From the NCBI GenBank assembly GCA_900551755.1, contig URXK01000001.1:186001-250000 (forward strand): a DNA stretch of 64,000 bases, read 5' to 3'. The position numbers and the translations under genes were made by a program. The stretch's first letter is position 1. Every line of letters begins with the position of its first letter. This document shows, in pieces, positions 1 through 8,093 of this stretch. This stretch comes from an uncultured Eubacterium sp. GTDB lineage: Bacteria; Bacillota; Clostridia; Lachnospirales; CAG-274. Under the pieces are notes generated by a model. That model made no database searches, was not told where the DNA came from, and saw nothing but the letters and a program-made list of their open reading frames with translations.

Positions 1-604
1 TTAATTCTCCTTTGCTTTCTCTTTCTTTGTCCTCGTTAGTTTCAATGTAATCTGGAGGAACAGCCTTATAAATTATACTGTTATAATATAGTGTTAGACC
101 TTTGTAATTAATGGACTCACCAGTATTATCACTTTCTCTTATAGCTTTTGTAGCGTCTAAAGAAAGTGTTCCTTTATTTGTTTTGTAGTAAAATGATATA
201 TCATTGTAACTATTTATTACATTGTTTGTTTCGTCCATATCGTCTGTTTTATAGGGCTGAGCAGTATAAAATTCATATTTACCTAATGCTTTTGGATACT
301 TTGGTACATAGTTTACCTCCCTTTGTACTTCTTCAATTGTAGGGTAGTGGTCAATAGCATTTCTTGAGTCTGATGAGCTTTGTATATAAGCTAAACCACC
401 AGACGCAATAACTCCAGTTACTAATATAATTGTTAAAAATGAGGCAGCTAATATAGTTCTTGCTGTAAATTTGTGTTTTTTCATAGTATTCTCCTTATTA
501 TAAACTTGGTTTTTAATTGTGTTAAGGAGGTAATCGGGAGCTTCTAAGTTCTTTGATTTGTTATATAGAGTTTCCTTAATTGCTTTATCTGTATTATTAA
601 TCAT
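1..604 (-). CDS. Membrane-anchored anti-sigma-like protein (partial, C-terminus beyond window)
   Basis: The start codon ATG at 604 overlaps the TGA of the upstream sigma factor gene (ATGA), so the two are translationally coupled. The reading frame stays open to position 1 without a stop; the TAA-like triplet at 1-3 is out of frame. About 201 residues are visible. Residues 1-45 are cytoplasmic and lysine-rich, about 48-68 form one membrane segment (start MKKHKF then a hydrophobic run), and the rest is an extracytoplasmic Tyr/Asn/Asp-rich domain. One membrane pass with gene coupling to an ECF sigma factor is the usual layout of an anti-sigma or sensor protein. No ZAS zinc motif is visible, so the role is inferred from context. 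Confidence 0.7.
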   Translation of the reverse strand, partial: MINNTDKAIKETLYNKSKNLEAPDYLLNTIKNQVYNKENTMKKHKFTARTILAASFLTIILVTGVIASGGLAYIQSSSDSRNAIDHYPTIEEVQREVNYVPKYPKALGKYEFYTAQPYKTDDMDETNNVINSYNDISFYYKTNKGTLSLDATKAIRESDNTGESINYKGLTLYYNSIIYKAVPPDYIETNEDKERESKGEL

Positions 605-1131
605 ATAAAATCCTCCTCATTTATTACTTGTTTTAACTTCTTTTTTGCTGTATAAAGCCTTGATTTTACAGTACCTTCAAAACAGCCCATAGTTTTAGCT
701 ATTTCTTTTATTGACATTTCATTAAAATAAAATAATATTATTGTGGTTTTTAATTTAATGTTAAGTTTGTTGATTTCCTCGTATAGCTTATCATATTTAT
801 TGTCTTGAAAATATTTATCATTAGCTGATGGCTCAATGCTATCATTTATTTTATCAATTAAAACATAGTTTCTTTTGTTTTTTATATGTTTGTAAGCTGT
901 ACGAGTTAATATTTTATAAAACCAATATTTAAAAGATTTAGCATTCTTTAATGAATTTAATGATTTAAGGCTTTGTATAAATGTTTCTTGTACAACATCT
1001 TCTGCAATAAACTTATCTGCTGTTATAATGTAGGCTGTTCTAAATGCTGAAGTGGAGTATTTGTTATAAAGTTGGTCTATAGCATAAGACTCGCCATTTT
1101 TTATCCTTTCTATTATTTCATAATCTTCCAT
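601..1131 (-). CDS. ECF-type RNA polymerase sigma factor
   Basis: A 176-residue sigma-70 family protein of the extracytoplasmic function group. Region 2 spans about residues 20-85, with the typical segment YIITADKFIAEDVVQETFI and the Trp/Tyr-rich KYWFYKI stretch. Region 4 is at about 120-170, with a helix-turn-helix around EMSIKEIAKTMGCFEGTVKSRL. I chose the ATG at 1131 (MEDYEII) over the more upstream ATG at 1161 because AAAGGAG lies seven bases before it. The gene overlaps the putative anti-sigma gene by four bases. It would direct RNA polymerase to a small regulon, perhaps in response to envelope stress; the signal cannot be told from sequence. Confidence 0.93.
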   Translation of the reverse strand: MEDYEIIERIKNGESYAIDQLYNKYSTSAFRTAYIITADKFIAEDVVQETFIQSLKSLNSLKNAKSFKYWFYKILTRTAYKHIKNKRNYVLIDKINDSIEPSANDKYFQDNKYDKLYEEINKLNIKLKTTIILFYFNEMSIKEIAKTMGCFEGTVKSRLYTAKKKLKQVINEEDFI

Positions 1132-1272
1132 TAACTCACTCCTTTGCTTTTTTAGATGCATCTATTTATAAGAGGTAAATTGCTTTTAAAAGGTTCATTT
1201 TATTTTATCAAAATTTAAAGTTATTGTAAAAATGTTATGTGTTTATTTAATTAAATAATAATATAAAACCCA

Positions 1273-1301
1273 TTGACAAAATATTTTATTTTTTATATAA
1301 T
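1273..1301 (+). promoter_or_regulatory. Promoter of alaS T-box transcript
   Basis: TTGACA at 1273-1278, a 17-base spacer and TATAAT at 1296-1301 give a consensus vegetative promoter just upstream of the T-box leader. Confidence 0.88.
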
Positions 1302-1307
1302 ATTAGA

Positions 1308-1545
1308 CAGTGTGAAAACAGTAGGATAAGTAAGTATAAGCTGAGGCTTTAGAGAGAATACGGCTGGTGAAAGTATTTGCAGGGCTTATATTGAAGCTCC
1401 CTTTTGAGAGGTTTCTCTCCTGTGTATGTTAATAACATATCGTTTAATCTGCGTTAAGGATTTTAATGAGATACACTTTTGTGTAATCAGGGTGGTACCG
1501 CGAATTTTCGCCCCTGTAGTCAATAGGCTACGGGGCTTTTTTATT
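1308..1545 (+). ncRNA. T-box leader (alanine-tRNA responsive)
   Basis: The leader carries the canonical T-box core AGGGTGGTACCGCG at about 1488-1501, which pairs with the acceptor end of uncharged tRNA. A GCT (Ala) triplet at 1396-1398 lies in the expected specifier-loop position and matches the downstream alaS. A terminator hairpin follows, with arms GCCCCTGTAG and CTACGGGGC at about 1510-1535 and a T run to 1543. When tRNA-Ala is uncharged, the antiterminator should form and let alaS and the following genes be transcribed. The stop/go switch is known for the family; the specifier call is from position and gene context. Confidence 0.95.
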
Positions 1546-1562
1546 TAGGAGGAAATGAAACT

Positions 1563-4199
1563 ATGAGATTCATGGGTGTTAATGAAATCAGAGAAAAGTA
1601 CCTTTCTTTCTTTGAAAGCAAGGGACATTTAAGAATGGCAAGTGCTTCACTTGTGCCACAAAATGATAAGAGCTTACTTCTTATTAATTCAGGTATGGCA
1701 CCATTAAAGCCTTTCTTTACAGGTCAGCAAATTCCACCTCGTAAGAGAGTAACAACTTGTCAGAAATGTATTAGAACAGGTGATATTGAGAATGTAGGTA
1801 AGACAGCAAGACACGGTACATTCTTTGAAATGCTTGGTAACTTCTCATTTGGCGACTACTTTAAGCACGAGGCTATTCCTTGGGCTTGGGAATTCTTTAC
1901 TAAGGTTGTTGAACTTCCTGAAGATAAGTTATATGTATCAGTTTATCAGGACGATGATGAAGCTTATGATATTTGGAATAAAGAAATTGGCCTTGCTCCA
2001 GAGAGAATTTTTAGAATGGGTAAGGAAGATAACTTCTGGGAACACGGTGTTGGTCCTTGTGGTCCTTGTTCAGAAATTTACTATGATAAGGGCGAAGAAT
2101 ATGGCTGTGGTAGTCCAGACTGTACAGTAGGCTGTGATTGCGACAGATATATGGAAATTTGGAACTTAGTATTTACTCAGTTTAATAGAGAAGAAGACGG
2201 TACTTATTCAAACCTTTCTCACCCTAACATTGATACTGGTATGGGTCTTGAAAGAATTGCAACTGTTATGCAGGGTGTAAATTCTATATTTGATGTAGAT
2301 ACTGTTAAGCAGATTAGAGATGCTGTATGTAATATTTGTGGCAAGGAATATGGTAAGAGTCATAAAGATGATGTTTCTATAAGAGTAATTACTGACCACG
2401 TTCGTTCAGTAACATTTATGACAGCTGATGGTGTTCTTCCTTCTAATGAAGGTAGAGGCTATGTTTTAAGAAGACTTTTAAGAAGAGCTGCAAGACACGG
2501 TAAATTACTTGGTATCAATAGAAAGTTTATTGCTGAACTTTGCAAGGTTGTTATTTCTAATTCAGGCGATGCTTATCCAGAGCTTGTTGAAAAGCAGGAT
2601 ATGATTTTAAAGGTTCTTACTACTGAAGAAGAAAGATTTTATGCTACTCTTGATACTGGTATGGCTATGCTTTCTAGCAAACTTGAAGAATTAAAGGCTC
2701 AGGGCAAGAATATTCTTGGTGGCGAAGACTCATTTAAGATGTATGACACTTATGGTTTCCCTGTTGATTTAATGGAAGAAATTTTAGCTGATGAAGGCTT
2801 TACTCTTGATGAAGAAGCATTTAAGGCTGAAATGGAGAAGCAAAGAACTAGAGCTAGAAATGCAAGAGCTACAGATACTTATATGGGTGCTGAAGAAACT
2901 GTATTCCATAAACTTGACCCAGCAATGTCAACAGAATTTGTTGGTTATGACAACTTAGTTGCTGATGGTAAGGTTCTTGCTTTAGTTGTAAATGATGAAA
3001 TAGTTAATGAAGCTAAGGCTGGTGACAGTGTTGCTTTAATTGCTGACAAAACTCCTTTCTATGCAGAAATGGGTGGTCAGTGTGGTGACTCTGGTGTAAT
3101 CACTGCTAATGGCTTAAAGATTGAAATTGAAGATTGTACTAAGTTTGGTGGCAATAAGTTTGTTCACACTGGTAAGGTTGTTGAAGGAACTGTTAAAACT
3201 GGTGACACTGTTACATTTGCTGTAAATAGTGAACAGAGATTAGCTACAGCTAGAAATCATACTGCAACTCATATTTTACAGGCTGTTTTAAAGGAAGTTT
3301 TAGGCGGTCATATTGAACAGGCTGGTTCATTTGTTAATAAGGATAGATTAAGATTTGACTTTACTCACTTTGAGGCTATTGATAAGGAAACTTTAAGCCT
3401 TATTGAAAGAAAGGTAAATGAAAAGATTTTAGCTGCACTTCCTGTTGAAATCAAGGAAATGTCTATTGAAGAAGCTAAGAAAACTGGTGCAACTGCTTTA
3501 TTTGGTGAAAAGTATGGCGATGTTGTAAGAGTTGTAAATATTGGTGGTTACTCAATTGAATTCTGTGGTGGTACTCACTTAAAGAACTCTGCTTATTGTG
3601 GTGTATTTAAGCTCGTATCTGAAAGTGGTGTAGCTGCTGGTGTAAGAAGAATTGAAGCATTAACTGGTGCTGGTGCTATTGAGTTCTTTGACGAAGTTGA
3701 GTTTACATTAAAGGCTATTTCTGAAAAGTTAAAGACTGCACCTAATGATTTAGCTAAGAGAATTAATCACCTTGTTGATGAAAACAAGAAACTTACTAAG
3801 GAAGTTGAAAGCCTTAAGGCTAAGATGAGTGGTGGTCTTGTTGATGAGCTTATTAATAGCAAGGCAAATATTAAGGGTGTTGATGTAGTAGCATCTGAGG
3901 TTAAGGGTCTTGATATGAATGCTTTAAGAACAATGGGTGACCAGATTAAGGATAAGTTTAATGGTGTTATTGTTCTTGCTAGTGGTGAAGGTGCTAAGTG
4001 TAGCTTTGTTGTAATGTGTAGTGATGATGCTGTTAAGGCTGGTGCTAACGCAGGTCAGATTGTTAAGGCTGCTGCAACTGTTTGTGGTGGTGGCGGTGGT
4101 GGCCGTCCAAATATGGCACAGGCTGGTGGTAAAGATGCTTCTAAGATTGGTGAAGCTCTTGAAACTGCTAAGGCAACTATTGAGGGTATGATTAAATAA
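1563..4199 (+). CDS. alaS: Alanyl-tRNA synthetase
   Basis: An 878-residue, full-length AlaRS that charges tRNA-Ala in the cytoplasm. The N-terminal class II catalytic domain begins KYLSFFESKGH and contains the RxTTCQKCIRTGDIENVG segment. The editing domain shows HTATH near residues 565-569 and CGGTH near 671-675, the metal-binding set that removes mischarged Ser/Gly. A glycine-rich C-terminal domain ends CGGGGGGRPNMAQAGG. AGGAGG at 1547-1552 lies ten bases before the ATG; a second in-frame ATG at 1572 is possible. Codon use is strongly biased, as expected for high expression. It is the first gene after the Ala T-box and is followed one base later by rsmA. Confidence 0.98.
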   Translation: MRFMGVNEIREKYLSFFESKGHLRMASASLVPQNDKSLLLINSGMAPLKPFFTGQQIPPRKRVTTCQKCIRTGDIENVGKTARHGTFFEMLGNFSFGDYFKHEAIPWAWEFFTKVVELPEDKLYVSVYQDDDEAYDIWNKEIGLAPERIFRMGKEDNFWEHGVGPCGPCSEIYYDKGEEYGCGSPDCTVGCDCDRYMEIWNLVFTQFNREEDGTYSNLSHPNIDTGMGLERIATVMQGVNSIFDVDTVKQIRDAVCNICGKEYGKSHKDDVSIRVITDHVRSVTFMTADGVLPSNEGRGYVLRRLLRRAARHGKLLGINRKFIAELCKVVISNSGDAYPELVEKQDMILKVLTTEEERFYATLDTGMAMLSSKLEELKAQGKNILGGEDSFKMYDTYGFPVDLMEEILADEGFTLDEEAFKAEMEKQRTRARNARATDTYMGAEETVFHKLDPAMSTEFVGYDNLVADGKVLALVVNDEIVNEAKAGDSVALIADKTPFYAEMGGQCGDSGVITANGLKIEIEDCTKFGGNKFVHTGKVVEGTVKTGDTVTFAVNSEQRLATARNHTATHILQAVLKEVLGGHIEQAGSFVNKDRLRFDFTHFEAIDKETLSLIERKVNEKILAALPVEIKEMSIEEAKKTGATALFGEKYGDVVRVVNIGGYSIEFCGGTHLKNSAYCGVFKLVSESGVAAGVRRIEALTGAGAIEFFDEVEFTLKAISEKLKTAPNDLAKRINHLVDENKKLTKEVESLKAKMSGGLVDELINSKANIKGVDVVASEVKGLDMNALRTMGDQIKDKFNGVIVLASGEGAKCSFVVMCSDDAVKAGANAGQIVKAAATVCGGGGGGRPNMAQAGGKDASKIGEALETAKATIEGMIK

Positions 4200-4200
4200 T

Positions 4201-5067
4201 ATGGAAGCAAGTTTAGCTTATAAGACAAAACAAATAATAAAAAAATACGAATTTAGTTTCAAAAAGAATTTTGGTCAGAACTTTCTCGTTGATGAGAGAG
4301 TTCTGGACAAAATAGTAAGTGCTGCTGATATTAATGAAAATGACCTTGTTATTGAGGTAGGTCCTGGTATTGGTACTCTTACTCAAGCTATGGCTAAAAA
4401 AGCTGGCAAAGTTATTTCTGTTGAAATTGATAAAACTCTTGTGCCTATTTTAGGCGAGCTTTTAGAGGATTATAATAACATTGAAATTATAAATGAGGAT
4501 ATACTTAAGGTTGATATTAATGAAATTATAGAAAACCACAAAGGTATGAATGTTAAAATGGCTGCTAATTTGCCTTATAACATTACTACTCCTATTATTA
4601 TGGGTATACTTGAAAAGCATATTCCTATGGATAGTCTTACAGTAATGATACAAAAAGAGGTTGCCTATAGAATGAATGCAAAGCCTTCAACTAAGGATTA
4701 TGGCTCTCTTTCCCTTGTTACTCAATATTATTGTGAGCCTTACCTTGTTGCTAATGTACCTCAGAATTGCTTTATGCCTCGTCCTAATGTTGACTCTGCT
4801 GTTATTAAACTTAGTATTTTAAAAGAACCTAGAATTAAGGTAAAAAATGAAAAGTTTATGTTTGACTTTATAAAGGCTGGATTTAGCCAGAGAAGAAAAA
4901 CACTTGTTAATTGTATATTTAATAGTGGCTTAGTTACTTTAAATAAAGAAGAACTTGGCAAGGTACTTAATGAACTTGGCTATGATGAAAGAGTAAGGGG
5001 CGAAAGTCTTACTCTTGAAGATTATGGAAAAATAAGTGACAAAATGCTTGAGTTTATTCATAGCTAG
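4201..5067 (+). CDS. rsmA: 16S rRNA dimethyladenosine transferase (KsgA/RsmA)
   Basis: A 288-residue SAM-dependent enzyme that dimethylates the two adjacent adenosines in the 3' terminal hairpin of 16S rRNA during 30S maturation. The opening has the family signature KKNFGQNFLVD. The SAM-binding glycine loop GPGIGTLT is near residue 55, and the catalytic NLPYNITTP motif near 123. The start lies one base after the alaS stop with only a weak GAGGG ribosome site, so translational coupling to alaS is likely. Length is normal for the family. Confidence 0.97.
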   Translation: MEASLAYKTKQIIKKYEFSFKKNFGQNFLVDERVLDKIVSAADINENDLVIEVGPGIGTLTQAMAKKAGKVISVEIDKTLVPILGELLEDYNNIEIINEDILKVDINEIIENHKGMNVKMAANLPYNITTPIIMGILEKHIPMDSLTVMIQKEVAYRMNAKPSTKDYGSLSLVTQYYCEPYLVANVPQNCFMPRPNVDSAVIKLSILKEPRIKVKNEKFMFDFIKAGFSQRRKTLVNCIFNSGLVTLNKEELGKVLNELGYDERVRGESLTLEDYGKISDKMLEFIHS

Positions 5068-5081
5068 TACAAAGACAACAT

Positions 5082-5124
5082 ATATTAAATAAGACTTAAT
5101 TTTATGGAGGTACTTATTTAATAT
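5082..5124 (+). promoter_or_regulatory. Hairpin enclosing the ribosome binding site and start codon
   Basis: Two perfect 12-base arms, 5082-5093 and 5113-5124, flank a 19-base loop. The loop holds GGAGG (5106-5110) and the right arm ends with the AT of the ATG at 5123. The structure could limit translation initiation of the following gene. Observed as an inverted repeat; the regulatory role is inferred. Confidence 0.5.
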
Positions 5125-5995
5125 GTCTTATTCAAGAATTTTTGTTGCATTAAAGCAAGGTTGTCAAGACTATGCCAGAGATACAAGAGGTTCAGTTGGC
5201 AGATGCGTTATTGAACTTAGAAATGGTGCTGGCAGACTTATATTACAAGTACAAGGGCTTAGGAGTGATTGCGATTATAGGGTTTGTGTTCTTACCAACA
5301 ATTCCTATGCAGAAGTTACAAAACCTTTGTATGTAGATGCGTCAGGTAAAGGCGAGGTTAAGTGGGAATTTTTGCCTAAAAATATTAATATAAATGTAGG
5401 TGAAATTAAGGCTGTTGCTGTCTTGGTTAAAGATAAAGCTCCCCTTATAGGCTTTGTTGAAGGCGAGTATAATTGGCAACATTGTTTAATGGCTAAAAGT
5501 GTAGATGTACCTAGTAATAAGACAGCTATTGCTAGTTGTTCAAGCAAGGGCGAAAAAACAGAAGAAAATATAGACAGTAAAATAGAAAAAGAAAAACTTA
5601 TATGTATAATAAATGAAATCGACAAAGATATTGATGAAATCAAAGAATATTCTAAAATTGGCACACCTGAGGCTGAAAATAGACTTTTTCAAAGAGAGCA
5701 GGTAAGTCCTTTTGGAAATGATAATATTTGTTGGATAAAGGCTAATATTAAGGAGCTTTGCTTAGTTAAGGCTTTTTGGAAATATATTAACAATCCTTTT
5801 GTTATAAAGGGCTGTCGAGATTATCAGCATATTTTAATAGGTAAGGATAAGGATAATTATTATCTTGGTATACCTAGCAAATATGACAAGGAGTATAAAC
5901 TTGAAGCTATGGCACAAGGTTTTGATATTTTTAAAAGTCTTAACAACAAGGCTTTGGAGCAAGGAGATTTTTGTTATTACATATTAAAGTGTTAG
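5123..5995 (+). CDS. Unrecognised two-domain protein in the rsmA-trmB cluster
   Basis: A 290-residue protein that I do not recognise with confidence. Residues about 1-120 form a beta-rich N-terminal domain (SVGRCVIELRNGAGRLILQV). An acidic, lysine-rich linker follows at about 135-180. The C-terminal domain, about 195-290, is rich in aromatic residues (CLVKAFWKYINNPFVIKG, then HILIGKDKDNYYLGIP). There is no signal peptide or membrane segment, so it should be cytoplasmic. It lies in line between rsmA and trmB, 15 bases before the latter, which suggests co-transcription. The start has GGAGG at 5106-5110, inside a hairpin loop. Similar bipartite proteins occur in Clostridia, but I cannot assign a function. 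Confidence 0.85.
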   Translation: MSYSRIFVALKQGCQDYARDTRGSVGRCVIELRNGAGRLILQVQGLRSDCDYRVCVLTNNSYAEVTKPLYVDASGKGEVKWEFLPKNININVGEIKAVAVLVKDKAPLIGFVEGEYNWQHCLMAKSVDVPSNKTAIASCSSKGEKTEENIDSKIEKEKLICIINEIDKDIDEIKEYSKIGTPEAENRLFQREQVSPFGNDNICWIKANIKELCLVKAFWKYINNPFVIKGCRDYQHILIGKDKDNYYLGIPSKYDKEYKLEAMAQGFDIFKSLNNKALEQGDFCYYILKC

Positions 5996-6010
5996 TGAAA
6001 GGAAAATAAA

Positions 6011-6670
6011 ATGCGTATTAGAAAAAAGCCTTGGGCTGAAAAGGAGCTTGCAAGTAATAAGACTATTATTGAAAATCCTAGACAGTTTAAGGGTAAGTGG
6101 AAGGAAGTTTTTGGAAACGATAACCCTATCCATATTGAAATTGGCTGCGGCAAGGGTAATTTTATAAGTGAAATGAGTAAACTTCATCCAGATATTAACT
6201 ACATTGGTATTGAAAGAGAAGAACAAATTATTGTATCTGCTTTAAAGAAAAGCCGTGAGCTTGAAGTAGGCAATAATGTTAAGTTCTTTTGTGAAGATGT
6301 AGCTAATTGTCTTGAAATATTTGACACTGGTGAAGTAACAAGAATTTATACTAATTTTGCTGACCCTTGGCATAGAAGAAGAAAGTGGGCTAAGAGAAGA
6401 CTTACTCACAAAAATTTTCTTAATTTATATGAAACCCTTTTTGGTGAAAAGGGTGGCGAACTTTTTATGAAAACTGATAATAAAATTTTATTTGAATTTA
6501 GTTTAAATGAAATTGCTGATAAGGGTTGGAGATTACATAATATTTCTCTTGATTTGCACAATAGCGATTATGAGGGTAATGTTATGACTGAGTATGAGAA
6601 GAAGTTTTCAGAAAAGGGTATGCCTATTTATAGATTAGAAGGATATTATAATAAAAATATTGAAGATTAA
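6011..6670 (+). CDS. trmB: tRNA (guanine-N7-)-methyltransferase
   Basis: A 219-residue SAM-dependent enzyme that makes m7G46 in the tRNA variable loop. The SAM-binding motif is IEIGCGKGNFI near residues 41-51. The family signature NFADPWHRRRKWAKRRLT near 119-136 corresponds to the usual NFPDPWPKKRHxKRRL; here Arg replaces the more common Lys residues. The length is standard. It follows the unknown gene closely and ends at a strong terminator, closing the alaS transcription unit. Confidence 0.97.
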   Translation: MRIRKKPWAEKELASNKTIIENPRQFKGKWKEVFGNDNPIHIEIGCGKGNFISEMSKLHPDINYIGIEREEQIIVSALKKSRELEVGNNVKFFCEDVANCLEIFDTGEVTRIYTNFADPWHRRRKWAKRRLTHKNFLNLYETLFGEKGGELFMKTDNKILFEFSLNEIADKGWRLHNISLDLHNSDYEGNVMTEYEKKFSEKGMPIYRLEGYYNKNIED

Positions 6671-6674
6671 TTTT

Positions 6675-6710
6675 AAGTGCTATGTGGTGTTGCTACATAG
6701 CACTTTTTTT
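6675..6710 (+). terminator. Rho-independent terminator after trmB
   Basis: Arms AAGTGCTATGT and ACATAGCACTT enclose a nine-base loop, followed by a T run. Confidence 0.92.
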
Positions 6711-6852
6711 ATAAAATATGGCATTGTAAGAAAATTTTGTGTTTATTGCCGTAGTATAAAGCAACTTGCTTTGACGAAAGTAATTATCAACTGTAAAGTT
6801 TGCGATGCTTTAAATTTGTGAAATAATATTTTTGAAAATTGTTAGTTTAGGA

Positions 6853-6895
6853 AACCCCTCAGTCAGCAAGCTGACAGCTCCCCTATAAGTGGAGC
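6853..6895 (+). repeat. Palindromic intergenic element, CCCCTCAGTCAGC type
   Basis: Two adjacent hairpins are visible: GTCAGC-AA-GCTGAC (6862-6875), and GCTCC/GGAGC around a nine-base loop (6877-6895). The order CCCCTCAGTC, palindrome, ACAGCTCCCC resembles repeats I know from clostridial intergenic regions. That family resemblance is from memory. Confidence 0.55.
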
Positions 6896-6947
6896 TATGT
6901 GGCAAATCTTTAGTTATACTTATCACTGTTAGGAACGGGTTATTTGT

Positions 6948-6970
6948 AGGGGCGAACAGTGTTCGCCCCT
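6948..6970 (+). repeat. GGGGCGAACA palindrome, copy 1
   Basis: A perfect 23-base palindrome with 11-base arms (AGGGGCGAACA / TGTTCGCCCCT) and a single central base, preceded by TTTGT. Related copies lie at 6994-7020 and 7152-7176. Confidence 0.75.
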
Positions 6971-6993
6971 TGTAACGGTAACGAATAATTATA

Positions 6994-7020
6994 CTACGGA
7001 CGAGCAATGTTCGCCACTAC
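6994..7020 (-). repeat. GGGGCGAACA palindrome, copy 2 (reverse, diverged)
   Basis: On the minus strand this reads GTAGTGGCGAACATTGCTCG and then TCCGTAG, the same core as copy 1 with several mismatches and the opposite orientation. Confidence 0.65.
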
Positions 7021-7151
7021 AATTTACCTATTCGCTATAGTTAAAAGTAATATTGATGTTTTTAATACTAAACGCTCTTTCATTTATAAGGGAATGTAAA
7101 ACGGTTTTACCAAACAGTTTAAAAATATAATCAATAAAAGTACAGTTTGCT

Positions 7152-7176
7152 TGTAGGGGCGAGCATTGCTCGTCCA
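7152..7176 (+). repeat. GGGGCGAGCA palindrome, copy 3
   Basis: Begins TGTAGGGGCGAGCATTGCTC and then GTCC; the palindromic core matches copies 1 and 2, and the right flank is degraded. Confidence 0.65.
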
Positions 7177-7252
7177 TATATGAAAAGTAAGAGTTAATAA
7201 CCAAACTCCACTTTAGCTGATTGAGGAATTTTAAGAAATTATGTTTTACTAA

Positions 7253-7990
7253 TTAACTCATACCACCATCAATACTTACAATTTGACCAGTAATATAAGA
7301 ACTATCACTTTCAGCTAAATAAAGAGCAAGTTTAGCAACTTCTTCTGCTGTACCAAATCTACCTAAAGGTATTTCTTCTTGCAAAGCCATTCTTTCAGCA
7401 GGAGATAAAAAAGAATTCATTTTAGTATCAATTACACCACAGGAAATAGCATTAACTCTTATATTACTAGGTGCAAGCTCCTTAGCCATAGCCTTAGTAA
7501 ATGTATTAACAGCTCCTTTTGTAGCAGAGTAAACAGCCTCGCAAGATGCTCCCAATTCTCCCCACATTGATGAAATGTTAATAATAGAGCCTCTATGTAT
7601 TCTTATCATATTTTGAACAGCACAGTGTGTACAATTTAAAACAGAGCCTAAATTTGTATCAATAATTTTTTTCCATTCTAGTGGGTGCATTGTATTAAAA
7701 AGTCCAATATAAGATATGCCAGCGTTATTAATAAGAATATCAATACAGCCAAACTTTTTTTCAATTTGAGCTACAGCATTTTTAGCTGTGTTATAGTCTG
7801 CTAAGTCACCAACAAGGGCAAGAATATTGGGGTTATAAACCTTAAGTTCCTTTTCTGTTTCCATTAGTTCTTGTTTAGAGTGATTGCACATTATAGCCAC
7901 ATTATAGCCTTCAACAGCAAATATTGTAGCTATGGCTTTACCTATACCTCTTGATGAGCCAGTTACAAAAACTGTCTTGTTACCTAACAT
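7253..7990 (-). CDS. Short-chain dehydrogenase/reductase, FabG-like
   Basis: A 245-residue classical SDR, a cytoplasmic NAD(P)H-dependent oxidoreductase. The nucleotide-binding TGSSRGIG is near residues 10-17 and NNAG near 87. The catalytic set is Ser in NISSMWGE (near 139) with YSATK near 153. The end YITGQIVSIDGGMS is typical of FabG-like members. The start has a GAAGGGAAG ribosome site. It stands alone with no fatty-acid genes around it, so it could be a second 3-oxoacyl-ACP reductase or act on another ketone or alcohol. Confidence 0.92.
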   Translation of the reverse strand: MLGNKTVFVTGSSRGIGKAIATIFAVEGYNVAIMCNHSKQELMETEKELKVYNPNILALVGDLADYNTAKNAVAQIEKKFGCIDILINNAGISYIGLFNTMHPLEWKKIIDTNLGSVLNCTHCAVQNMIRIHRGSIINISSMWGELGASCEAVYSATKGAVNTFTKAMAKELAPSNIRVNAISCGVIDTKMNSFLSPAERMALQEEIPLGRFGTAEEVAKLALYLAESDSSYITGQIVSIDGGMS

Positions 7991-8093
7991 AAAAATTCTT
8001 CCCTTCTTTTATAATATTTTATCTATTGCAAAAAAATCCTTATAGTGTTATGATAGCTTATAGTAAATAAATTTGCAAGGGGAAAATAGAAAT

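Larger units (their letters stand above)
6712..7252. other. Gene-free stretch with decayed palindromic repeats
   Basis: About 540 bases separate the trmB terminator from the stop of the SDR gene. I see no open frame with a ribosome site. The stretch holds a small inverted repeat (AAAGCAA/TTGCTTT, 6758-6772) and the repeat copies listed separately. It looks like a landing or decay zone for small non-coding repeats. Confidence 0.7.
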
